Below, one piece after another: positions 44,564-52,735 of a stretch of 64,000 bases of DNA. Within the stretch, counting starts at the first letter, position 1. Every line of letters starts with the position of its first letter. The notes below the pieces were generated by a model. It had not been told where the DNA came from and made no database searches. It was given only the letters and a program-made list of their open reading frames with translations. The position numbers were made by a program, and so were the translations under genes. The DNA is from JACTOJ01 sp032335695 (GTDB lineage Bacteria; Bacillota; Clostridia; Clostridiales; Clostridiaceae): NCBI RefSeq assembly GCF_032335695.1, contig NZ_JACTOJ010000020.1:32454-96453 (forward strand). The letters are read 5' to 3'.

Positions 44564-45283
44564 ATGTCTGATTATTGTTTTAATGATTATGATAAATTTA
44601 TAGGCAAATATATTACAGTTCTTTATGACTGTGACTCCAAATGTAGAAGGCTTCATTGCAAACTACTTCGGTATTATAAAAAAAGTCCAAAAGAAGAACT
44701 TGTTATATTAAAAGCACATAATAATATGATTTATCACATCAATTGTGATAAAATTGTATACTGGACAGCAGAGTATAAAGATATGGATACTGAAAATCAA
44801 GATGCTTATGAACCCAGCGATAAAGCTAGCGAACCTGCTGAAGTGGTTGAAAGTGAAGATTTATTATTGGAAAAAGCACCAGATAAAGAAATTATGCAGC
44901 TTCAAACTAACATTCCTGATGTACAATTTCATGATGTGACTCCGCCCCAGGAGACTAAAATAATTTACTCTTATTCAGCAAACTTACCGAAAGACAATAT
45001 TTGCTTACCAGAAAATGAAGCTATTACTTATGATGAGCTGCAAGACAATGTTATACTGCCAGAGAGTGAAGAGAGAAAAGACAATTATAATAAAAATGTT
45101 TTAAAATCCCCTCTGGCATCATTTATAAATTCCAATTTTCAAGGAGTTTATTTAACGATTTATACTACCTCTACCCAAGTCATATCAGGAGAGGTTATCT
45201 TTAATTATGATTATCTAATTGTTTTAAAATCAGATGAAAAAACATATTATATAAATCCTGATCAGATTACTTATTTTTGCTAA
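44564..45283 (+). CDS. Two-barrel Sm-like protein with acidic/Pro linker (239 residues)
   Basis: From the ATG after GGGAGGAATTTATATA. An N-terminal domain (5-70: DKFIGKYITVLYDCDSKCRRLHCKLL ... LVILKAHNNMIYHINCDKIVYW) and a C-terminal domain (about 185-239: NFQGVYLTIYTTSTQVISGEVI ... YLIVLKSDEKTYYINPDQITYFC) have the same strand order as the nearby small Sm-like proteins. An acidic, Glu/Pro-rich linker of about 110 residues joins them. The N-domain has three Cys (DCDSKC, HC) and the protein ends in Cys, so disulfide cross-linking is possible. No known family; a spore-surface linker protein is a plausible guess. Confidence 0.6.
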   Translation: MSDYCFNDYDKFIGKYITVLYDCDSKCRRLHCKLLRYYKKSPKEELVILKAHNNMIYHINCDKIVYWTAEYKDMDTENQDAYEPSDKASEPAEVVESEDLLLEKAPDKEIMQLQTNIPDVQFHDVTPPQETKIIYSYSANLPKDNICLPENEAITYDELQDNVILPESEERKDNYNKNVLKSPLASFINSNFQGVYLTIYTTSTQVISGEVIFNYDYLIVLKSDEKTYYINPDQITYFC

Positions 45284-45288
45284 ATTTC

Positions 45289-45330
45289 AAAAGAGGATGT
45301 TTCATAATCAAATATGAAACATCCTCTTTA
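45289..45330. terminator. Bidirectional terminator between the two-barrel gene and SPOCS-B gene
   Basis: AAAGAGGATGTTTCATA pairs perfectly with TATGAAACATCCTCTTT; it directly precedes the convergent stop of the SPOCS-B gene. Confidence 0.88.
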
Positions 45331-46032
45331 TTAATCTTCAGAATATCTTTTTATATCAACATTTAATTCAATTAATGCTTTAGCAACTATTCCTTTTATA
45401 AATTTATGATCTTCTTCATTGACTTTTGTAGAAATAACTGCTTCCCCATTCTCTTCTTCTTCTTCTTCTTCATAAATTGGCTCAATAGCAATTGATTTCA
45501 AGTCATCTAAAACAGCTGAAGATGTAACTGAGGAAATATCTCCTGCTTGAGCTTCTGGAGCAGCCACAAATGATTTAAATGGTATCCAAACAGTTATATG
45601 ACGAACAACACCATCTAAAGCGATGCTTTCATTTACAATACTGCAGCCTGGTTTAGCTTCTTCTTTATTCTTATTGTTTTTATTACTCTTATTGTTTTGG
45701 TCATTTACATAGCCGTGGTTTTCAGAGCTATTATTTCCATTGTTTTTTCCTTGATTATTGTTTTCAGACTGTGGTCGTTTCAAAGTAGTGTATACAATGC
45801 AGCTATTTAAGTAACCACTTACTAAAATAACCCCATCAGTTACTTCTGTATCCTTTATTTCAATATCATTTATAATATTAACTACTTTCAGCACTACGTC
45901 TTTTTTAGGAGCATCAAAAATAATTTTTCTCTCAATCAGCTCCTGGCGTGTTGCCGTTCCGACTAATTTAGGCTTGATATTCGTAGTTAAGCTATTATCT
46001 CTTACTTCTGGTGTATTTAAGTTTCTTTCCAT
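45331..46032 (-). CDS. SPOCS/DUF3794-type spore-surface protein B
   Basis: A 233-residue paralogue of the protein at 42553-43266. It keeps the same order: ATRQELIERKIIFDAPKKDVV, the VSGYLNSCIVYTT strand pair, an Asn/Lys-rich linker, GVVRHITVWIPFKSFVAAPEAQAGD, a Glu-rich segment and ALIELNVDIKRYSED. The main differences lie in the linker and the Glu-run. It has AAGAGAGG before the ATG and an upstream block shared with the first 59-residue gene. Confidence 0.75.
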   Translation of the reverse strand: MERNLNTPEVRDNSLTTNIKPKLVGTATRQELIERKIIFDAPKKDVVLKVVNIINDIEIKDTEVTDGVILVSGYLNSCIVYTTLKRPQSENNNQGKNNGNNSSENHGYVNDQNNKSNKNNKNKEEAKPGCSIVNESIALDGVVRHITVWIPFKSFVAAPEAQAGDISSVTSSAVLDDLKSIAIEPIYEEEEEEENGEAVISTKVNEEDHKFIKGIVAKALIELNVDIKRYSED

Positions 46033-46122
46033 ATGATTACCTCTCTTTATAATATTTTAAACCCTTTGCTATATCTAATTATTGCCAATATATACTAAGT
46101 TTTAAAAATTAACTTTTCATTA

Positions 46123-46167
46123 CATATTATTAAGCTCTAATCAACAATGTTACGAAAATTCCTACAA
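46123..46167 (-). promoter_or_regulatory. Conserved promoter-like block upstream of the SPOCS-B gene
   Basis: Read on the minus strand: TTTGTAGGAATTTTCGTAAC, 17 bases, then AATAATATG. It is the inverted counterpart of the block at 43874-43920, about 20 of 27 bases identical around CGTAACATT. Confidence 0.5.
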
Positions 46168-46375
46168 ATACGATAATTTTTCCACAAGTAATTTTATTAA
46201 CAATGAACCTTTTAAAAAATTGAAAATATATTATCATAGGACTAAAAATTTTCTTAGCTCATGCGACCTGTAAAAGTGTAAAAAATTAAGAACAGCGCCT
46301 ATAAAAATATATTTTTTTATAATTTTTGGGCTGAATCTCATATCTAAAAAATTATTACTTAAGGAGGGTATAAAT

Positions 46376-46555
46376 ATGAATGTTAAATTAATAGAAGAAA
46401 TTTATTTGGGAACAAATGTAACAATTGTAACAAAGAGTGGCAACAAAATACAAGGCGAAGTTTTAAGAGATAGTGAAAACACTGATTTCATAAAACTTAA
46501 AACTGAGAATGGATTGATACTGGTTAATATCAATGCAATTGAAAGTATGTATTAA
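46376..46555 (+). CDS. 59-residue Sm-like barrel protein 3
   Basis: From the ATG after AAGGAGGGT. Core: YLGTNVTIVTKSGNKIQGEVL and DFIKLKTENGLILVNINAIESMY. It is the duplicate of the gene at 44007 (41 of 59 residues identical), with conservative changes in strand residues. It is followed at 88 bases by the duplicate of the second gene, so the gene pair was copied together. Confidence 0.7.
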   Translation: MNVKLIEEIYLGTNVTIVTKSGNKIQGEVLRDSENTDFIKLKTENGLILVNINAIESMY

Positions 46556-46643
46556 TTCATATTGAAACTTAGCTTTAAATTAATACTGCACAGATACAGT
46601 ATTTATCAAATTATAATGAAATCCATAAGAGGAGGAACAACTA

Positions 46644-46823
46644 GTGAATATTAATAATTTAAATGAAGGCGAACTTGGATATAACGTAACTGTTGTTACA
46701 TTAAGTGGCAATAAAATACAGGGTACTATTATAAAAACTGATGAAGATACTGATATATTAAAGCTTAAGACTGAAAAAGGCATAGTAATATTAAATTCTG
46801 ATTCTATAGAAAGTATTTACTAA
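46644..46823 (+). CDS. 59-residue Sm-like barrel protein 4
   Basis: GTG start preceded by AGAGGAGGAACAACTA. Core: ELGYNVTVVTLSGNKIQGTII and ILKLKTEKGIVILNSDSIESIY. It is the duplicate of the gene at 44237 (46 of 59 residues identical). Ser/Thr/Asp changes sit between strands, while the VVTLSGNKIQG core is unchanged, so the protein is under selection. Confidence 0.7.
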   Translation: MNINNLNEGELGYNVTVVTLSGNKIQGTIIKTDEDTDILKLKTEKGIVILNSDSIESIY

Positions 46824-47045
46824 ACCTTATGCTCTTATTGCAATATTAGGCAACTAAAATTTGAATGCGGGTTTCTGAGTTAGGAATTAATAAGCATTAG
46901 TTAAAACTTAGTAGTTTAAAGTGCTTAACTGTATAAAGCTTAATTTTAGCTTAGAAGCCCTATATACAATATACTTAGGAGATATTCATAATGATGAAAT
47001 CTGCAGATGAAGATTAGCAAAATTTAAGAACGGGAGGACAAAAAG

Positions 47046-48716
47046 ATGAGTACCGTGCTAATAATAATTTTATTAATATTGTATACAGTTTGGTGTTATA
47101 GATACGATGAAAAATTAGAAAATTCTAAATATAACGCTTTAAATATTTTCAATTCATATAGAGGATTCAAACCTTCACTTAGAGAATATGGAAAAATGCC
47201 ACGTCACATCTATAAGTTTTATTCTCATAATGAGAAAATAGGATTTTCACCCCCGCCGCCTCCACCACCGCCGCCCCCAAAACCAATTAAGCCATGGAAG
47301 GATTTCAATTTTATAGCTCTTTTCTCTGTACTGATCTTTGGAAGCTTAATTATAGCCACTTTTAGTGTAGCTATAGCAACAATTTTTGTATTCATTATGA
47401 CAATGATAATTATTTTTTTAAGACCAGCAGAGATAAATGAAGCATATCCTGCCTCGGTAGGAGCAATAATTTTGCTTTTTATCGGAGTTGTAAATTATTC
47501 TAATTTGCAGGATATTACCAATAAAATTGGTGGGGCTTCTATTACTATCATATCCACCATTGTTATGGCAGTTATTCTTGAAAGTTTTGGGTTCTTTCAC
47601 TGGGTTGCAGCTGCACTAGCTAGATTAGCAAAAGGCTCTGGGTATCGATTATATTGGTATATACAATTATTATGCTTTGTTATGACCTTACTTTTTAATA
47701 ATGATGGCAGTATTTTAATTACCACTCCCATCCTTATATTGTTATTAAGAAACTTTGGATTCGTATACCCACATGAGCTTATACCTTACCTGCTAAGTGG
47801 AGCGTTGATTGCAACAGGTTCAAGTACACCAATAGGTGTAAGTAATATAACAAATTTGATTGCATTAAAGATTATAAATATGACGCTTTACGACCATACG
47901 AAAATGATGTTTATCCCAGGTACACTAGGACTTCTATTCATGTCAATTTTGATGTTTTTTGTGCTAAAAAGCAAACTTCCGCGCACTCTTCCTAAGCCAA
48001 TGGTAGAACTTGATGAGATGTTTTTTTCAAAGATGTTTCATTCAGTTAAAGGAAATTTCTCTCTTGATACAAAAGAAAAAAGAAAAAGTTTTATGCTAAA
48101 AATGTTGGCCTTTGTTTTTGCGATACGATGTCTATTATTTGTTGCATCCTATTTTGGAATTCCAATAGAAATTGTTGCAGTATCAGGCTCAATCATATTG
48201 CTGATATGGAGATGGCATTATTTAAAGACAAACCCCAAGGATATTCTAAGGAAAACTCCTTGGCATATATTGTTGTTTGCTTTTTCGATGTATGTGATTA
48301 TTTATGGTTTGAATAATATCGGATTAACCGCCGTTCTTATAAAATTCTGTGAACCAATTGTGAGCAAAAGTCTCTTTCACGCAAGTTTTTTAATGGGAGG
48401 ACTAATTTCTGTTCTATCCAATATTTTTAATAATCACCCTGCCTTAATGATTGGCACTATAACATTAAGCAACATGGGATTAGATCCCATTACGCTGAAA
48501 ACAATCTATTTGTCTAATATTGTGGGAAGCGACATAGGATCATTGCTCCTTCCAATTGGAACTTTGGCTTCACTAATGTGGATATTTATACTGGAGAAAA
48601 ATGATATTAAAGTGCCCTGGAGGGAATATGTAAATGCAACAATTGTGGTAATACCAGCTACAGTAATATTCACTCTGACTTTGCTATACTACTGGGTTCA
48701 TTTAGTGTTTGCATAG
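47046..48716 (+). CDS. ArsB/NhaD-family ion transporter with N-terminal polyproline linker
   Basis: A 556-residue transporter. It opens with a membrane helix (3-17), then a polar stretch and ten consecutive prolines (near residue 69-78) followed by KPIKPWKDF. After this come about eleven helices of the ArsB/citrate transporter superfamily: VGAIILLFIGV, LLFNNDGSILITTPILILLL, ALIATGSSTPIGVSNITNLIAL and SNIFNNHPALMIGTITLSN. The N-terminal helix plus polyproline linker is not part of the standard ArsB fold. No arsR or arsA gene is nearby, so the substrate (arsenite, or another ion) is not certain. Confidence 0.82.
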   Translation: MSTVLIIILLILYTVWCYRYDEKLENSKYNALNIFNSYRGFKPSLREYGKMPRHIYKFYSHNEKIGFSPPPPPPPPPPKPIKPWKDFNFIALFSVLIFGSLIIATFSVAIATIFVFIMTMIIIFLRPAEINEAYPASVGAIILLFIGVVNYSNLQDITNKIGGASITIISTIVMAVILESFGFFHWVAAALARLAKGSGYRLYWYIQLLCFVMTLLFNNDGSILITTPILILLLRNFGFVYPHELIPYLLSGALIATGSSTPIGVSNITNLIALKIINMTLYDHTKMMFIPGTLGLLFMSILMFFVLKSKLPRTLPKPMVELDEMFFSKMFHSVKGNFSLDTKEKRKSFMLKMLAFVFAIRCLLFVASYFGIPIEIVAVSGSIILLIWRWHYLKTNPKDILRKTPWHILLFAFSMYVIIYGLNNIGLTAVLIKFCEPIVSKSLFHASFLMGGLISVLSNIFNNHPALMIGTITLSNMGLDPITLKTIYLSNIVGSDIGSLLLPIGTLASLMWIFILEKNDIKVPWREYVNATIVVIPATVIFTLTLLYYWVHLVFA

Positions 48717-48743
48717 CGGAATTTATCTATAATTTATAAAAAT

Positions 48744-48775
48744 CCTTGCAGTTCGAGTGGCTGCAAGGTATTTTG
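48744..48775 (+). terminator. Terminator of the ArsB-family gene
   Basis: CCTTGCAG pairs with CTGCAAGG around a nine-base loop and is followed by TATTTTGTTCTTT. Confidence 0.75.
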
Positions 48776-49043
48776 TTCTTTACAATTACCCATTAAGAAG
48801 ACCTTCTTCCTTGTCCTGTGAGATTATTATAAGAAATGCAGCGAATAAGAGCAAGAAATAATAGATTACATCAAGGATACGCTGTGTAGCAATAGACTTA
48901 TTAAAAAAGTAAATACGTATATTAATGTATGAATATATTAATCTATATACGTTGGACAGATAAAGTTGCAGGTGATACAATTTAAAAATATGATAATTGT
49001 AAAAAATATAAATTTTATAGGTTAAAACAAAGGAGTCAGTTCA

Positions 49044-50177
49044 ATGTTAGAAACTATGAAAAGGGTGCTGGATAGTAAATTTAAAAGAAATGCCTTTATG
49101 CTTATAATAGCTATAGTTTTCACTATTATAAGTATTTATTTTGTAAATAATAATGAGAAATATTATAACAAGACTGTAGCAAAAGTCACCTCTGTCCAGG
49201 ATAAAACCTCTCAGACAACAGATACCAGTGGAAACACCGATGAGACAATCAACCAACAGGTTACTGCAGTGGTACTGAATGGAAGTCACAAGGGAGAAAA
49301 AGTTACTTTCGAAAATAACACTACTTTTTCAAATGCAAAAGGTATCTATCTTAAAGAGAATGATAAGGTGTTTATTTCAATTTATAAAAACTCAAAGGAT
49401 AATAGCACAGCAGTAGGCTTATTAGACTTCAAGAGGGATAACTACCTTTATTACATGGTGATTTTATTTGTTCTATTTGTGTTGCTTATAGGTAGAATTA
49501 AAGGCTTTAGAGCCCTTGTAAGCTTGACCATAAATATTTTTCTTATACTAGCTGTAGTAACCCTTTATTTGAGCGGCTGGAACCTACTGCTTACCTCCTC
49601 TTTAGCCAGTATATTGTTTATAGTCCTATCGATTTTTTTAGTCAGCGGAATAAATAAAAAATCCTACGCTGCTATAATAGGCACAATTGCTGGGACTGTT
49701 GCTTCTATGCTCATTGCTTATATAGTAATAAAATTTACTAATGGACAAGGTATTCATTATGAGGGAATGGAATTCCTTACTCACCTGCCAGAACAAATAT
49801 TTTTTCCTGAAATTTTGATAGGAACTCTAGGTGCAATAATGGATATATCTATTTCTATGGCTTCTTCTATCAAAGAAATATATGATACAAATCCAGACAT
49901 TGAAAGAAAAGCTTTAATAAAATCTGCAATGGAAATAGGGAAGGATATTATTGGTACAATGGCAAATACCTTAGTTTTTGCCTATATAAGCGGCAGTATG
50001 CCTATGCTGCTGATTTTGCTCAAAAATTCCTTTCCTATTTCAGAAATGATAAGCTTAAATCTTGGTTTGGAAATCATTCGTGCTCTTACTGGAAGCATAG
50101 GAATTGTATTAAGTATCCCTATTACTATGTTCATTTCCATTGTATTTATTAAGAGAGCAAAGATAGGAGAAAAATAA
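49044..50177 (+). CDS. YibE/F-family membrane protein (YibE-like)
   Basis: A 377-residue protein. One N-terminal helix (18-34) precedes an extracellular segment (35-130, with QVTAVVLNGSHKGEKVTF). Six to seven helices follow, containing the YibE/F signature (EILIGTLGAIMDISISMASSIKEI; RKALIKSAMEIGKDIIGTMANTLVFAYISGS). AGGAGTCAGTTCA precedes the ATG. In lactococci and others the family is a paired membrane system of unknown transport role. It is coupled to the next gene, 3 bases apart. Confidence 0.88.
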   Translation: MLETMKRVLDSKFKRNAFMLIIAIVFTIISIYFVNNNEKYYNKTVAKVTSVQDKTSQTTDTSGNTDETINQQVTAVVLNGSHKGEKVTFENNTTFSNAKGIYLKENDKVFISIYKNSKDNSTAVGLLDFKRDNYLYYMVILFVLFVLLIGRIKGFRALVSLTINIFLILAVVTLYLSGWNLLLTSSLASILFIVLSIFLVSGINKKSYAAIIGTIAGTVASMLIAYIVIKFTNGQGIHYEGMEFLTHLPEQIFFPEILIGTLGAIMDISISMASSIKEIYDTNPDIERKALIKSAMEIGKDIIGTMANTLVFAYISGSMPMLLILLKNSFPISEMISLNLGLEIIRALTGSIGIVLSIPITMFISIVFIKRAKIGEK

Positions 50178-50180
50178 ATT

Positions 50181-50960
50181 ATGAGTGTACAAGCTTTATT
50201 ATTGATAATTCTTTTTATATTAATGGCTGTTATCGGAGGGAATAGAGGAATAAAATCCTTCTTCGTTTTATTTTTTAATTTCATAATGTTTTTTATTATG
50301 ATGATTCTAATAGCCTTAAACTTAAATCCCATAGTAGTAACTGTGATTATTGCTACTATTATTACAGCTAGCACCTTGTTTTTTATAAATGGGGTGAATC
50401 AAAAGACCACGGCATCACTCATAGCTGTAATCTTAGTGGTGCTGCTCACTATGCTTGCCATTTACAAGCTTGGTACTGAGTCTCAAATACAAGGCTTTGG
50501 TAAGGAGCAAACGGAGAGTATAGCTTATTTTTCTGTGGATATAGGCATTAGTTTTACTAAAATAGTAATATGTGAGGCCTTAATAGGGCTTTTGGGAGCG
50601 ATTACAGATGTAGCTATATCCATAGCTTCCTCATTAAATGAGCTGCACGTAAATAATCCTGATATCAGCAAAAAAAGTCTTATAAAATCTGGTATAAATA
50701 TAGGTAGGGATATCTTGGGAACAATGATTAACACTCTGCTTTTTGCGTATATAAGCGAGTTTATGACACTTCTCATATATTTTAGGGATGTAAAATATTC
50801 TGGAGCGGATATAATAAACAATAAAATATTCTGCGCGGAAATGTTTCAGATCCTTTCTAGCGGCTTAGGAATCATACTTATCATACCTGTAACAGCTTTT
50901 ATAACTGCAAATATTTTACTTATAAAACATTCTTCTGACAGCAAACCTAATAATAATTAA
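50181..50960 (+). CDS. YibE/F-family membrane protein (YibF-like)
   Basis: A 259-residue membrane protein with the same signature blocks as its partner: EALIGLLGAITDVAISIASSLNEL and KSLIKSGINIGRDILGTMINTLLFAYISEF. It lacks the extracellular domain. The two probably form one membrane complex. Its stop is the last base before a mobile element (50961). Confidence 0.88.
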   Translation: MSVQALLLIILFILMAVIGGNRGIKSFFVLFFNFIMFFIMMILIALNLNPIVVTVIIATIITASTLFFINGVNQKTTASLIAVILVVLLTMLAIYKLGTESQIQGFGKEQTESIAYFSVDIGISFTKIVICEALIGLLGAITDVAISIASSLNELHVNNPDISKKSLIKSGINIGRDILGTMINTLLFAYISEFMTLLIYFRDVKYSGADIINNKIFCAEMFQILSSGLGIILIIPVTAFITANILLIKHSSDSKPNNN

Positions 50961-51019
50961 AGGCTCTGTTTTAAATCAGTGTTGATTTTACACTGATTTA
51001 AAACTTCCTTCAGTTCGGG

Positions 51020-51188
51020 GAGGCCACTGAAAAAGTCCCCATATTTTTTGCACAAATTGTTTGGTAAAATAAGTAAGGCGTCAGAAGGCCTTCTAATAGC
51101 CTTGTAACAACTTTTTAGACATAAATCACCTGCGAAAATATACAAATATATCTAAATTAGTAATATTTTTTAGTTTTTCAGTGGCCTC
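51020..51188. mobile_element. Nested 169-base element with 15-base perfect terminal inverted repeats
   Basis: Left end GAGGCCACTGAAAAA (51020-51034); right end TTTTTCAGTGGCCTC (51174-51188), exact inverted repeats. It is flanked by an exact eight-base direct repeat AGTTCGGG (51012-51019 and 51189-51196). Deleting the element with one repeat gives the uninterrupted sequence seen in copy 1. It has no open frame, so it depends on a transposase elsewhere. Confidence 0.88.
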
Positions 51189-51240
51189 AGTTCGGGAGGC
51201 TATGTTTTAAAATGTTGATATTATCGTTTAAGTTCTAGAA

Positions 51241-51360
51241 ACTCTTAGGGATTGCGACTTATAATTGGCGTAATTTTGCCTAGGACGGGCAAAGCAATTT
51301 TAGCGCCATGGATGGCGCAATAAAATTGGTAGCCAATTATAACAAAGCGGCCCTTAGAGT
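51241..51360. repeat. Large branched hairpin module inside copy 2
   Basis: ACTCTTAGGG pairs with CCCTTAGAGT (one mismatch), TTATAATTGGC (51259-51269) pairs perfectly with GCCAATTATAA (51332-51342), and an inner perfect hairpin is GCGCCAT-GG-ATGGCGC (51303-51318). A further hairpin, CATGGGTTC/GAAACCATG, follows at about 51367-51389. The module is absent from copy 1, which has six bases (ATTTGC) at this point. Confidence 0.75.
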
Positions 51361-51465
51361 TACTTACATGGGTTCTGAAAGAAACCATGCTAGACGAAAA
51401 ACGCCTTTATCAACATCCTTTTAAAATATAGCCTAATTAAAAAGAAGGGACTACTTTTTATGCTT

Positions 51466-52659
51466 TTATCTGTGCCTTATACCATAAATATGGATTGTGG
51501 CTGCAATTGCTTGAAATAATATTCCACAGATACATACTCCAGACCAGCCTAATAATCCCCAAAAAAATGTTCCAAGGAATGAACCTAAGGCGCCTCCGCA
51601 GAAATAAAATGCCATATAAACAGCATTGTTCCTGCTACGAGCTGCAGCATTTAAAGCATTAATGCGGGCTTGATTTGAAATTTGCCCAGATTGGATTCCC
51701 AAGTCTAGTAAGATTACTCCGCTAATCAGTCCCCACATTTGGTATCCGAAAGCCCAAAAGCAAATGTAAGATAAAGCAGAGATTATAATGGCTATAGTTA
51801 ATGTAAATCTAGGGCTTTTTTTATCGGCAACTTGCCCCACAACAGAAGCAACTAAAGCTCCAACTACTCCCACCAATCCAAACAAACCTGCAGCTTCAGC
51901 ACCTAAATTGTAAAGCGAAGATTTAAGTAAAAAAGAAAGCGTGGTCCAAAAAGCACTGAAAGTAGCAAACATCATTGCACCAATTAGTGAGGCCTCCATT
52001 AAAACAGGTTGATTTCTAAGTAATGTAACTAAAGATTTAAGAAGTTTTCTATAACTCATCACAGTATCTGGAGAAGATTTTGGAAGCCAGAAGCTAAATA
52101 CTATAATTAATAACAGCATCATTGCAGCAGCTATTCTATAAACAGCTTGCCATCCTAAAGCAGAGCCTACAATTCCACTGAATACCCTAGATAATAAGAT
52201 ACCAATTAGAAGTCCGCTCATCACGTTTCCAATCACCCGTCCTCTTTCTGATGCTTTTGCCAGATGTGCTGCTAGCGTAACAATAAGCATTGGGGTGATG
52301 GAAGTTAGTCCAACTAGTAAAGAACTGATTAATAACCACCATATATTTGGAGCAAATGACAGACCGAGCAATGATAGGGCTGAACAAAATAACATTGTCA
52401 TTATTAATTTACGATGCTCTTTAATATCTCCTAAGGGAACCAAGAAGATAAGTCCTAATGCATAACCAATTTGAATTAGCATAGCTGCAGTTCCAATCAT
52501 GGCAGAGGATACATTGAAAAATCTAGAAAGTTCTTCGAATAAAGGCTGTGAGTAATAAAGATTAGCAGCGGTAAGGCCGCTGGCAATAGATAATAATATA
52601 ATTATAAAATTGTTCATTTTATATTCTTTAGATGTAATTATATTTGTGTGTTGAATCAT
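51466..52659 (-). CDS. MFS transporter, probable drug or metabolite exporter
   Basis: A 397-residue protein with 12 predicted helices. The MFS signature in the first cytoplasmic loop is GLIFLVPLGDIKEHRKLI, and helix 5 resembles motif C (GLLIGILLSRVFSGIVGSALGW). The general build is that of the YnfM/EmrD-like or CmlA-like efflux branch (LTAANLYYSQPLFEELSRFF). The substrate is unknown. Expression is probably driven by the MerR-type regulator encoded upstream through a promoter with a 19-base spacer. Confidence 0.9.
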   Translation of the reverse strand: MIQHTNIITSKEYKMNNFIIILLSIASGLTAANLYYSQPLFEELSRFFNVSSAMIGTAAMLIQIGYALGLIFLVPLGDIKEHRKLIMTMLFCSALSLLGLSFAPNIWWLLISSLLVGLTSITPMLIVTLAAHLAKASERGRVIGNVMSGLLIGILLSRVFSGIVGSALGWQAVYRIAAAMMLLLIIVFSFWLPKSSPDTVMSYRKLLKSLVTLLRNQPVLMEASLIGAMMFATFSAFWTTLSFLLKSSLYNLGAEAAGLFGLVGVVGALVASVVGQVADKKSPRFTLTIAIIISALSYICFWAFGYQMWGLISGVILLDLGIQSGQISNQARINALNAAARSRNNAVYMAFYFCGGALGSFLGTFFWGLLGWSGVCICGILFQAIAATIHIYGIRHR

Positions 52660-52682
52660 GATGCAGATCCTCCAATTCTATT

Positions 52683-52713
52683 TAATTACCTTAACGTAAA
52701 CGTTAAGTTTTAA
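52683..52713 (-). promoter_or_regulatory. MerR-type promoter of the MFS gene
   Basis: On the minus strand: TTAAAA, a 19-base spacer and TAATTA. The near-perfect palindrome CTTAACGTTTACGTTAAG (plus-strand 52690-52707) fills the spacer exactly, the hallmark of promoters activated by MerR-family proteins through DNA untwisting. Confidence 0.8.
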
Positions 52714-52735
52714 GGAAAAAAATAAGTTTTAATTA

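Larger units (their letters stand above)
50961..51436. mobile_element. Miniature inverted-repeat element, copy 2, carrying nested insertions
   Basis: Ends AGGCTCTGTTTTAAA (left) and, inverted, AGGCTATATTTTAAA (right), flanked by AATTAA on both sides (50955-50960, 51437-51442). The first hairpin is GTTTTAAATCAGTG / CACTGATTTAAAAC. Without two internal additions (a 169-base element at 51020-51188 and a 160-base hairpin module at 51236-51395) the element aligns end to end with copy 1 (28955-29097). No coding sequence. Confidence 0.85.

Noticed and set aside
48786..48980. Minus-strand 64-codon open frame between the ArsB-family gene and yibE-like gene
   Set aside because: No ribosome site, Tyr/Ile-rich composition typical of AT-rich non-coding DNA, and nothing supports it.
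50961..51436. Reading the repeat region as a T-box or other known riboswitch
   Set aside because: It follows a gene and does not precede one on the plus strand; target duplications and terminal repeats identify it as mobile DNA.
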